A stretch of 64,000 bases of DNA, from contig NZ_LFZV01000001.1 in the NCBI RefSeq assembly GCF_001183965.1, positions 1 through 64,000 of the forward strand. The letters are read 5' to 3'. The position numbers were made by a program, and so were the translations under genes. This document shows, piece by piece, positions 1 to 6,440 of this stretch (within the stretch, counting starts at the first letter, position 1; every line of letters begins with the position of its first letter). This DNA is from Bacillus sp. FJAT-27916 (lineage in GTDB: Bacteria > Bacillota > Bacilli > Bacillales > Pradoshiaceae). The notes under the pieces were generated by a model. It was not told where the DNA came from. It did no database searches and worked only from the letters and a program-made list of their open reading frames with translations.

Positions 1-477
1 AAACTAATTAACAATTGTCTTGAAGATGCAAAAAGACGCTCTAAGCAAGGCGTAGTAGTGGTAACAAATTCTGAAACCTCTTGGACACCAAGCAAGGATA
101 TCTTTTTAAAGAAACACTTTAAATTGGTAGATACAGCACCTTATAATTTTGAGTTACTCGTTTATCAATTTGAAGATAGTACATCACTACCTTTTTTTCC
201 TACTAATTGGGATGAAAGAGTTAAAAAATTTAGCGAACTTACTATACTACGTTCGTTTCAATGTCCTTATGTAGAAGTTGCGACAGAAAATATAATCGAG
301 GGTGCAAATAAATTGGGTATTGATGCTAAGATAATTGATTTCAAAGGCAGAGAAGAATTAATGGAGCTATCTCCAACCCCTTATGGTATATTTTCAGTCA
401 TTTTTAGGGGTAGACTTATTTCATTTCACAGATTGACAGTTCATTCAGTAATTAAACGCTTAAAAGATCTTATGTAA
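1..477 (+). CDS. GNAT acetyltransferase, YoaP-like C-terminal part (5' end outside window)
   Basis: The reading frame is open from the first base, so this is the last 158 residues of a longer protein. The visible part begins with the end of a GNAT fold (KLINNCLEDAKRR, then a run of valines) and continues into a YoaP-type C-terminal domain with the conserved SFQCPYVE stretch. B. subtilis YoaP is about 250 residues with GNAT first and this domain second, which fits. GNAT proteins move an acetyl group from acetyl-CoA to an amine; the substrate of YoaP is not known to me. The GTG at 58 is internal, not a start. It opens the AT-rich accessory block. Confidence 0.75.
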   Translation, partial: KLINNCLEDAKRRSKQGVVVVTNSETSWTPSKDIFLKKHFKLVDTAPYNFELLVYQFEDSTSLPFFPTNWDERVKKFSELTILRSFQCPYVEVATENIIEGANKLGIDAKIIDFKGREELMELSPTPYGIFSVIFRGRLISFHRLTVHSVIKRLKDLM

Positions 478-503
478 AGATTAGTATGTGAAGGAATTTT
501 CTT

Positions 504-537
504 AAACTATCGATGCAGGTTAGTGAAAGAAGGAATT
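504..537 (+). repeat. Intergenic repeat motif, copy 1
   Basis: The stretch has the pattern AACTATCGATGCAGG, then TTAGTGAAAGAAGGAAT. It resembles the copy at 966-997 (AGCTAACGGGCAG, then TTTAGCGGAAGAAGGAAT). Both lie directly downstream of a small accessory gene. The upstream half can pair imperfectly with the TTAGT half. Function unknown. Confidence 0.45.
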
Positions 538-570
538 TTAAAATATTATGATTAAAAAAGGGGGAGAAAG

Positions 571-972
571 ATGAAATTTTATATTGCTTCTAGCTTTAAG
601 AACATAGAAAAGGTTAGATATGTTAGTAAAATATTGAAAGAAAAAGGATTCACCCATACATACGATTGGACTCTAAATGAAAACATTACTACATTAGAGG
701 AACTTAAGGAGATAGGTCAAAAGGAGACCAATGCTGTAATAGAAGCTGACTTTGTTGTAGTTTTATTACCAGCAGGAAAAGGCAGCCACGTTGAACTTGG
801 AATTGCTATTGGTAATAGTAAGAAAATCTATCTTTATTCATCAGACAATGAAGTAGATAACCTAGAAACCACAAGTACTTTTTATCAATTGTCTGAAATC
901 AATAAGTGCATTGGAACCTTAGATGAATTAGTAAACATAATAGATGTAAATGAAAAAAGTTTCTTAAGCTAA
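571..972 (+). CDS. Nucleoside 2-deoxyribosyltransferase-like protein
   Basis: A 133-residue protein that starts MKFYIASSF, the usual first strand of the nucleoside 2-deoxyribosyltransferase fold. It carries EADFVVVLLP and GSHVELG at about residues 58-77. In characterised members the Glu of GSHVELG (Glu75 here) is the nucleophile that attacks the deoxyribose, so the key residue is present. The enzymes exchange bases between deoxynucleosides; some relatives hydrolyse nucleotides or serve in antibiotic or phage contexts, so the substrate is open. It has a clear AAAGGGGGAG ribosome binding site before ATG 571 and stands alone between repeat motifs. Confidence 0.7.
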   Translation: MKFYIASSFKNIEKVRYVSKILKEKGFTHTYDWTLNENITTLEELKEIGQKETNAVIEADFVVVLLPAGKGSHVELGIAIGNSKKIYLYSSDNEVDNLETTSTFYQLSEINKCIGTLDELVNIIDVNEKSFLS

Positions 973-997
973 CGGGCAGTTTAGCGGAAGAAGGAAT
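966..997 (+). repeat. Intergenic repeat motif, copy 2
   Basis: GCTAACGGGCAGTTTAGC makes a short stem (GCTAA with TTAGC) around a GGGC loop, followed by GGAAGAAGGAAT. It is related to copy 1 and to the perfect stem at 4113-4132. It begins at the stop codon of the deoxyribosyltransferase-like gene. Confidence 0.5.
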
Positions 998-1072
998 AGA
1001 ACCAGTTGTCATAGAATTATTTAAGATAATCACCAACAGGTGTATCATTTAGTTACTATAGGAGGGTTTGTA

Positions 1073-1146
1073 ATGGGAAAATACCTTAATATAAGAATAT
1101 TCTCTTGTTAGCAGCAAAGGCTGCTATTGAGAAAGTAAATAGATGA
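1073..1146 (+). pseudogene. Possible frameshifted mini-gene
   Basis: A good AGGAGG site (1060-1065) precedes ATG 1073, but the frame stops after 12 codons (MGKYLNIRIFSC). A shift into another frame gives NILLLAAKAAIEKVNR, ending at TGA 1144. This looks like a small gene, or the start of a larger one, broken by a frameshift. I do not recognise the product, and it may be chance. Confidence 0.3.
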
Positions 1147-1216
1147 ACAAATGGTTTTAGCGGTCTTTGCTTATTCTTATTAATTACATTATAAGAATAA
1201 GAAAGTAGGGACAGAT

Positions 1217-1486
1217 ATGGGATACAAAAGGGCTGATGATTTATTGCCAAAAGAATTAATATCAGTTATTCAGAAATATGTTGATGGAGATTATTTATAT
1301 ATCCCTAGGAAAAGAGGAAATGAGCTTTCCTGGGGAGAAAAGAATGGTGCGAGAAAAACATTAGAAAAAAGAAATCAAGCTATTTATTATAGATATAATA
1401 ATGGAATATCAAAAGCTCAATTGGCTAAGGATTACCACCTCTCTATTAAAACTATAGAAAGAATTATCTATAAACATAAAGAATAG
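1217..1486 (+). CDS. CD3324-type small DNA-binding protein (Mor-like HTH)
   Basis: An 89-residue basic protein. The N-terminal part (MGYKRADDLLPKELISVIQK) matches the CD3324 family of Firmicutes, and residues about 60-86 form a helix-turn-helix (GISKAQLAKDYHLSIKTIERI) like that of the phage Mor/C activators. The role is therefore likely transcriptional regulation, but the target is unknown. In related genomes these genes are usually single, next to GNAT or other accessory genes, as here. An intrinsic terminator follows directly. Confidence 0.65.
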   Translation: MGYKRADDLLPKELISVIQKYVDGDYLYIPRKRGNELSWGEKNGARKTLEKRNQAIYYRYNNGISKAQLAKDYHLSIKTIERIIYKHKE

Positions 1487-1493
1487 ATTGCTT

Positions 1494-1534
1494 AAAAATG
1501 TCTTATGAAGGATTAAACATAAGGCATTTTTTTA
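1494..1534 (+). terminator. Intrinsic terminator after the CD3324-type gene
   Basis: AAATGTCTTATG (1497-1508) pairs with CATAAGGCATTT (1519-1530), followed by a run of T. Confidence 0.8.
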
Positions 1535-1631
1535 TTGTGTAATTCCTCAAGTTTAGTACATAACCGTTTAAAAGGAGGCTAAGTGCAACATATGGATGTA
1601 GAATTAGGAAATAGATAGGGGATGAAGAGCT

Positions 1632-2105
1632 ATGGGTTATAAGATTAGAAAAAGAACAGAAGAAGATGTTAAGGAATTTATTACTTGGACATATGATGGT
1701 ATATATTCTTTTTATGATAACAATATCCAGCAAGAAAAAATCGATGGTTTTATCCAAAGTGTCAATTCAGAAAAACAATTCTCAGTGGTTGATGAGAACA
1801 ACAATTTAATTGGGAATTGCGAATTTTATAATGTCGAAGATGATGGTGAAACGATATTAGCTGTGGGGGTGCAAATGAAACCATCTCTTACAGGACAGGG
1901 GAATGGTTCTAATTTTGTTCATACGGTGGTTGAACAAGGTAGAGAATTACTGAATTTTAGTCATTTAGAATTAGCCGTAGTTGAGTTTAACAAACGAGCG
2001 ATAAGAACGTATGAGAAGATTGGCTTTAAAAAGAAGGGGAAATTTGACAATGAAATAAGAGGAAATACATATAACTTTATTATTATGGCTAAAGATTGGA
2101 GATGA
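1632..2105 (+). CDS. GNAT family N-acetyltransferase
   Basis: A 157-residue single-domain GNAT protein. Motif A, which binds the pyrophosphate of acetyl-CoA, is visible at about residues 79-97 (VGVQMKPSLTGQGNGSNF), and the C-terminal half has the NKRAIRTYEKIGFKKKG block typical of motif B. It probably acetylates an amine on a small molecule or protein in the cytoplasm; nothing here gives the substrate. ATG 1632 is preceded by AGGGG with 10-nt spacing. A repeated terminator-like element follows at 2131. Confidence 0.8.
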   Translation: MGYKIRKRTEEDVKEFITWTYDGIYSFYDNNIQQEKIDGFIQSVNSEKQFSVVDENNNLIGNCEFYNVEDDGETILAVGVQMKPSLTGQGNGSNFVHTVVEQGRELLNFSHLELAVVEFNKRAIRTYEKIGFKKKGKFDNEIRGNTYNFIIMAKDWR

Positions 2106-2130
2106 TAGGGAAATTCGTTATTCAACTACA

Positions 2131-2179
2131 GGGGCATTGATCCAAGGAGGATTAATGCTCTTTTTTGTTGAATTTCTTA
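2131..2179 (+). terminator. Repeated terminator element A1
   Basis: GCATTGATCC, a short loop AAGGA, then GGATTAATGC and a T run form an intrinsic terminator for the GNAT gene. About 43 of 50 positions match the element at 3405-3454, including the GTTGAA(T/C)TTCTTA tail beyond the T run. Conservation beyond the hairpin suggests that the whole unit was copied. Confidence 0.7.
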
Positions 2180-2259
2180 TTGTAGAAAAGGGCAGGTTAG
2201 CTCAATAAGATTGTCGAATAAATAAAACAAAGAAATACCAAATGATAGGAGATGAATAT

Positions 2260-2604
2260 ATGGAAGTTTTTAAATTTGGAAGAGAGGCAGCTTAGAAAAT
2301 CAGTAATTATAACTCTATATCTTCTTTCTATTCAAAGTTTATGAAAACAGAATCACCCACTAATATAGACTTTATCACCATAGAGCAAGAAGGAATTGTT
2401 GGTTATCACAAAGCACCAGTACCTCAGCTGTTCTTAGTAGTTGAAGGCAAAGGATGGGTAGAAGGAGAAAATAAACAAAGAGTGACAATTAAAAGTGGAC
2501 AGGGAGTGTTCTGGAATAAAGGTGAAGGACATCTTAGCGGAAGTGAAATGGGATTAACCGCGTTAATCCTTCAATCAGAGGAATTGGTAAGTCCATTAGG
2601 ATAA
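2260..2604 (+). pseudogene. Cupin-domain protein broken by in-frame TAG
   Basis: AGGAG at 2247-2251 leads to ATG 2260, which reads MEVFKFGREAA and then meets TAG at 2293-2295. The same frame continues without another stop to 2604, through a small cupin barrel (IDFITIEQEGIVGYHKAPVPQ... VVEGKGWV... GQGVFWNKGEGH). Intact Bacillus relatives begin MEVFNFGK and run straight into this domain. The in-frame ATG at 2341 could start an 87-residue product, but it has no ribosome binding site. The simplest reading is a nonsense mutation in an otherwise intact single-cupin gene. The ligand of the family is unknown. Confidence 0.7.
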
Positions 2605-2686
2605 AATTATTTATGAATTCTTGTTAATCGGTGCAGTTGGATATAAGAGCAGTCGTTTTTTACTAAAGGGGCAGTAGAAAAGAGGG

Positions 2687-2875
2687 ATGAAAGTGTTTAA
2701 ACAAACACCAGGGATATCGAATGGAGTCGGTGGGAAAATGGGAGAAATCGATGGAAAAGGTCAAGTGAAAGAATTTGTTAAAGCAGAGCATCTTCAACTT
2801 ACTCCAAGCAAAAGTCAAAATGTTAAAATCGTCTCAACCCCATTTGATATTAAAAAATCGGAACCTTTATTATAA
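2687..2875 (+). CDS. Small hypothetical protein
   Basis: Sixty-two residues starting at ATG 2687, behind a GAGGG stretch with almost no spacing. The protein is polar and glycine-rich at the start (GISNGVGGKMGEIDGKGQ) with no signal peptide or membrane segment. I do not recognise it. Its stop is five bases before the lipoprotein gene at 2881, which lacks its own clear ribosome binding site, so the two may be translationally coupled. It could also be the remnant of a longer gene. Confidence 0.4.
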   Translation: MKVFKQTPGISNGVGGKMGEIDGKGQVKEFVKAEHLQLTPSKSQNVKIVSTPFDIKKSEPLL

Positions 2876-2880
2876 AAGTA

Positions 2881-3312
2881 ATGAAAAAAACCATTCTAAC
2901 TCTAAAATTTTGTGTGTTAATTATGGCAGTGGGTCTCGCAACCAGTTGTTCTCAAACAGAACTCAATAATGATTCAAAAAGTACAGGGGTTCGGGAAGAT
3001 GTCCTATCTATGGGTATCACTTTTACAAATGAAATGAAAGACAGTGTTAACAGTGGAGATATGGATATTAAGGAGAAAATCGATGATCTGGCTTATGAAT
3101 TGAAAGTAGTCTGTGTTGAGAACAATGATTATAAAAATTTTTCAGAAAAAGAGATGGTATTTGTCGATACATTGGGTGAAATACGCATAGCCTATGATGA
3201 GGTTGTATTTACTCGTAATCCCAAATACAATAAAAGCGAAAAGAAAAGAGAGGCTGCTCTCGATATCTTTAATCAATTGGTTTCGACTTTTGATCGAAAT
3301 TATACCAATTGA
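2881..3312 (+). CDS. Small putative lipoprotein
   Basis: A 143-residue protein with a lysine-containing N-terminus, a hydrophobic stretch and a lipobox-like ending (GLATSC, Cys23), so it is likely lipidated and exposed on the outer face of the membrane. The alanine at -3 is not the ideal residue. The rest is charged and helical (EKIDDLAYELK, SEKKREAALDIFNQL) with no domain I know. No good ribosome binding site precedes ATG 2881; coupling to the short frame ending at 2875 is possible. Composition is AT-rich like its neighbours. Confidence 0.6.
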   Translation: MKKTILTLKFCVLIMAVGLATSCSQTELNNDSKSTGVREDVLSMGITFTNEMKDSVNSGDMDIKEKIDDLAYELKVVCVENNDYKNFSEKEMVFVDTLGEIRIAYDEVVFTRNPKYNKSEKKREAALDIFNQLVSTFDRNYTN

Positions 3313-3404
3313 GCAGATTTAATATTAACTCAAACGATTAAATATGGATTAGAGCAGGATAATTACACATAGGATATAAACGAATTGGTACAAAGAAACT
3401 AATT

Positions 3405-3454
3405 GGGGCGTTGATCCAAAGGAGGATTAATGCCTTTTTCTGTTGAACTTCTTA
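3405..3454 (+). terminator. Repeated terminator element A2
   Basis: Second copy of the element at 2131-2179: GCGTTGATCC, AAAGGA, GGATTAATGC, then CTTTTTC and the conserved GTTGAACTTCTTA tail. It lies downstream of the lipoprotein gene. Confidence 0.7.
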
Positions 3455-3511
3455 TGAGTGAAGGATCTGTTTAGAGACAGATCTGAATGAACTAGGAAAG
3501 GAAAAGGAGAA

Positions 3512-4048
3512 ATGATTAGTAAATATTTGGGTATTGCTTTTATTTCTGGAACAATCCTATTAACAGCTTGTAATTTTGAGAAAACAGATATCAAAGAAGA
3601 TAAGACAGTTGAGAATAAAGTAATTGTCGATAGCTCTGCCGCTGAATTTAACCTTTTTGAACTATCTAATGAGGAGGAGAAAGTTTATACTGACTTTCAA
3701 AAAGATTTAAATCTAGAACATTTAAGGAGGTTAGAACCTATCAGTATTGGGAAGTTATATGTTCAAACAATATTAGATAAAAAAATTGATGCTCAATATG
3801 CTTTATATACAGACAGAAAAGAGTATATTCAATGGTCAAAAGAAGAAGATGAAAAAATTCCCGTAACTGACAGAGGAACTAGTGAACAGGTCATAAAACA
3901 ATTCAAAAATATAGACAAAGGAGAATTCATACAGACGAATGATTATGAAGGTTATATTGAATATGATTCTGGCAAAGGGAAAAGTGGGTTTAAGATGATT
4001 AAAAATGAAGATGGAATTTGGCAAGTGGCATTTTTACCTATTCAATAG
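3512..4048 (+). CDS. Putative lipoprotein
   Basis: A 178-residue protein with a clear lipoprotein signal: a short basic N-terminus, a hydrophobic core and LLTAC with Cys20. After the cysteine comes a charged linker and a domain with VYTDFQKDLNLEHLRRLEPISIGKLYVQ and a C-terminal beta-rich part ending WQVAFLPIQ. The mixture resembles small extracytoplasmic domains of Bacillus lipoproteins that follow RNA polymerase sigma or resistance genes, but I cannot name the family. AAGGAGA sits just before ATG 3512. The repeat-terminator element at 4113 follows. Confidence 0.65.
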   Translation: MISKYLGIAFISGTILLTACNFEKTDIKEDKTVENKVIVDSSAAEFNLFELSNEEEKVYTDFQKDLNLEHLRRLEPISIGKLYVQTILDKKIDAQYALYTDRKEYIQWSKEEDEKIPVTDRGTSEQVIKQFKNIDKGEFIQTNDYEGYIEYDSGKGKSGFKMIKNEDGIWQVAFLPIQ

Positions 4049-4112
4049 ATCTTGCATTTTGTTATAGTATTTATTTAACTTAATAAACAAATTTTGTGAA
4101 TATATATACTTA

Positions 4113-4179
4113 AACTAACAGGGGCGTTAGTTTAATAAGAAAAGAGAACCCGTCACTGATAGACAGCGGTGTTTTTTTG
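4113..4179 (+). repeat. Intergenic stem element with terminator
   Basis: AACTAAC (4113-4119), loop AGGGGC, GTTAGTT (4126-4132) is a perfect 7-bp stem. It is followed by AATAAGAAAAGAG and a weaker hairpin with a run of seven T and GTTGAA. It shares the GGGGCG core with 2131 and 3405, and the GTTAGTTTAATAAG text with 2187-2205 (GGGCAGGTTAGCTCAATAAG). Confidence 0.55.
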
Positions 4180-4264
4180 TTGAAAGGAAGCAACCTTTTA
4201 GTCATATGGGAGGGGAAATAGTATAGTGGAAGATAGAATGTAGTTTTGAAGGGAGCTGAAAGAA

Positions 4265-4990
4265 GTGGCACAAGCATTAACAAATAAAATTGCCTTTATC
4301 ACAGGCGGAGCAAGAGGAATTGGCAAGGCAACGGCTATTGCCTTAGCCAAAGAGGGAGTTCATATTGGACTGCTTGCACGTAAAGAGGCTACATTGAAGG
4401 AAGCAGCAGCTGAGATTGAGAGTCTTGGAGTGAAGGTTGCTTATGCATCTGCGGACGTTTCATCCAAAGAGCAGGTTGAGGCAGCTATTGAAACATTGAC
4501 CAGCCAATTAGGTACGGCTGATATTCTCATTAACAATGCGGGTATTGCCTCATTCGGCAAGGTGGTTGAAATGGATCCGGAAGAGTGGAAGAAAATCATT
4601 GATACGAATCTGCTTGGCACCTATTATGTGACAAGAGCCGTACTTCCTCAGCTAGTTGAGAAAAACGGTGGGGATATCATTAATATCTCTTCAACCAACG
4701 GATTGAATGGAGCGGCGACATCAAGTGCCTACAGCGCATCAAAATTCGCGGTCATCGGGTTCACAGAATCCCTTGCCCAGGAGGTGCGCCGCAATAATAT
4801 TCGCGTGTCAGCCTTGACACCGAGCACTGTTGCGACAGATCTTGCACTCGATTTGGATCTTATGAAGGAAAACAATGATGCGAAATATATCCAGCCGGAG
4901 GATATCGCTGAATTTATCGTGGATCAGCTGAAAATTAATCCGCGCATGTATGTGAAAACAGCAAGCTTTATCGCAACCAACCCATTTTAA
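4265..4990 (+). CDS. Short-chain dehydrogenase, FabG-like 3-oxoacyl-ACP reductase
   Basis: A 241-residue classical SDR. The NAD(P)-binding TGGARGIG is at residues 13-20, NNAG lies near residue 90, and the catalytic Ser and YSASK are near residue 150. Bacilli carry a FabG-like paralogue outside the fatty-acid operon with this same N-terminus (QALTNKIAFITGG), so reduction of a keto group on an acyl or other carbonyl substrate is expected, but the true substrate is not known. GTG 4265 is the start, with AAGGGAG at 4249-4255. The gene is single and ends in a strong terminator. It marks the return from the AT-rich block to ordinary sequence. Confidence 0.8.
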   Translation: MAQALTNKIAFITGGARGIGKATAIALAKEGVHIGLLARKEATLKEAAAEIESLGVKVAYASADVSSKEQVEAAIETLTSQLGTADILINNAGIASFGKVVEMDPEEWKKIIDTNLLGTYYVTRAVLPQLVEKNGGDIINISSTNGLNGAATSSAYSASKFAVIGFTESLAQEVRRNNIRVSALTPSTVATDLALDLDLMKENNDAKYIQPEDIAEFIVDQLKINPRMYVKTASFIATNPF

Positions 4991-5002
4991 TCATTTAAAC
5001 AA

Positions 5003-5037
5003 AGAGTCAGTTATCCATGATAACTGGCTCTTTTTTA
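5003..5037 (+). terminator. Intrinsic terminator after the SDR gene
   Basis: AGAGTCAGTTATC pairs with GATAACTGGCTCT around CAT, followed by T6. Confidence 0.85.
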
Positions 5038-5392
5038 GGTTCATCTAACATCGGCATATACTCTATTATAGGAATCTCTTAAGAGAAGATGGAAATATCA
5101 TAGTCGGTTTGTCCGAAAGGGAGGTTGTAAGGGCTGCAGTAGATTTTTTAACGGCCATAGTATCGGCAGTCATAACTTACTTTGACTTAGCGCTTTGCAT
5201 TTTCAGGAACAGATTCGTAAGATTTTTATGAGGCAACTATCCATACCGCTCGTATAGTCCTCAAAATCATCAACCTTTTTTCGCTAATTAAGTTATTTTG
5301 TTATAGTAAAAAAAGTAGAGCATTTGCAATTCCATAATAATGATGAGCGGTAGTTTGGTATAAAACTGATATACAAAGGAGAGATTATCCGA
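5038..5392 (+). other. Intergenic region, no gene seen
   Basis: These 355 bases hold no start-codon-led frame of note. An ATG-less open stretch at about 5050-5231 was rejected as coding. The last 40 bases carry the AAAGGAG site for the oxidoreductase gene. Confidence 0.5.
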
Positions 5393-6379
5393 ATGAGAGA
5401 AAACTTAAACTGGGCTGTATTAGGGACAGGGGTTGTCGCAAATGAAATGGCAGCTTCCTTGAAAAAGGCGGGCAAGACCTTTTATGCTGTCGGCAACCGT
5501 ACGCATAGCAAGGCGATAGATTTTGCAGAAAAGCATGGAATCGGCAAAGTATATAATGATTTCCACGAGATGTTCCATGATGAGAATGTCGATATTATTT
5601 ATATCACAACACCGCATAACACTCATTTTCCATTCATGAAAGAGGCACTTTCAAACGGCAAGCATTTATTGGTAGAGAAATCAATCACCCTTAACAGTGA
5701 AGAACTGGATGAGTGCATCAAACTCGCTGAGGAGAATCAAGTCGTATTGGCAGAGGCAATGACTATCTTCCATATGCCAATCTACAAAGAACTGAAAAAA
5801 CGAATCGATTCTGGTGCAATGGGCGAGCTTCGGATGATCCAGATGAATTTCGGAAGCTATAAAGAATATGATATGGAGAACCGTTTCTTTAACAAAAAGC
5901 TGGCTGGAGGCGCTCTTTTGGATATTGGCGTTTACGCAATCTCATTCGCTCGCTGGTTCATGTCTGAAAAACCAAACCAAGTCGTGAGCCAAGTGAAATA
6001 CGCACCAACAGGTGTTGATGAGCAGGCGGGCATCCTCATGATGAACGAAAAGCAAGAAATGGTGACCATCGCCTTAACCTTGCACTCCAAACAGCCGAAG
6101 CGCGGAATGATTTCCTGTGACAAAGGCTATATTGAACTGATGGAATACCCAAGAGGCCAAAAAGCGGTCATTACCTATACGGAAACCGGTGAGCAGGAAG
6201 TAATCGAGACCGGAAACACCGAGGATGCGCTCTATTATGAAATGCAGGACATGGAGGCAGCCGTTAAGGGCAATAAAGAGGTAACTCATTTGAACCTGAC
6301 GAAGGATGTTATGGATATCATGACGGAGATTCGCAGGGAGTGGGGACTTGTTTATCCGGAGGAAGAAGGGAAGCAATAA
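5393..6379 (+). CDS. Gfo/Idh/MocA family oxidoreductase
   Basis: A 328-residue NAD(P)-dependent oxidoreductase. The N-terminal Rossmann domain has GTGVVA at residues 11-16, and the family's EKP motif appears as EKS in HLLVEKSITL at about residue 97, where the Lys normally takes part in catalysis. The C-terminal alpha/beta domain contains GGALLDIGVYAI, the usual substrate-site loop. Relatives oxidise or reduce sugars, inositols or dihydrodiols such as 1,5-anhydro-D-fructose; nothing nearby fixes the substrate. AAAGGAGAG precedes ATG 5393. The gene is monocistronic with a bidirectional terminator shared with the converging Fn3 gene. Confidence 0.8.
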   Translation: MRENLNWAVLGTGVVANEMAASLKKAGKTFYAVGNRTHSKAIDFAEKHGIGKVYNDFHEMFHDENVDIIYITTPHNTHFPFMKEALSNGKHLLVEKSITLNSEELDECIKLAEENQVVLAEAMTIFHMPIYKELKKRIDSGAMGELRMIQMNFGSYKEYDMENRFFNKKLAGGALLDIGVYAISFARWFMSEKPNQVVSQVKYAPTGVDEQAGILMMNEKQEMVTIALTLHSKQPKRGMISCDKGYIELMEYPRGQKAVITYTETGEQEVIETGNTEDALYYEMQDMEAAVKGNKEVTHLNLTKDVMDIMTEIRREWGLVYPEEEGKQ

Positions 6380-6395
6380 TATTATTGGGAATGAA

Positions 6396-6431
6396 AAACC
6401 CTCGTTCGGTTGTTAGCCGAATGAGGGTTTC
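6396..6431. terminator. Bidirectional intrinsic terminator
   Basis: AACCCTC-TTCGG pairs with CCGAA-GAGGGTT, with A and T runs on the two sides, between converging genes. Confidence 0.8.
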
Positions 6432-6440
6432 TTGTTAGGT

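Noticed and set aside
2775-2969. Frame of 64 codons overlapping the short hypothetical gene and the lipoprotein gene
   Set aside because: It crosses both in another phase, has no start signal, and the lipoprotein frame has a clear signal sequence.
5050-5231. Open stretch of about 60 codons after the SDR gene
   Set aside because: It has no ATG and no placed ribosome binding site, and the translation matches no family I know.
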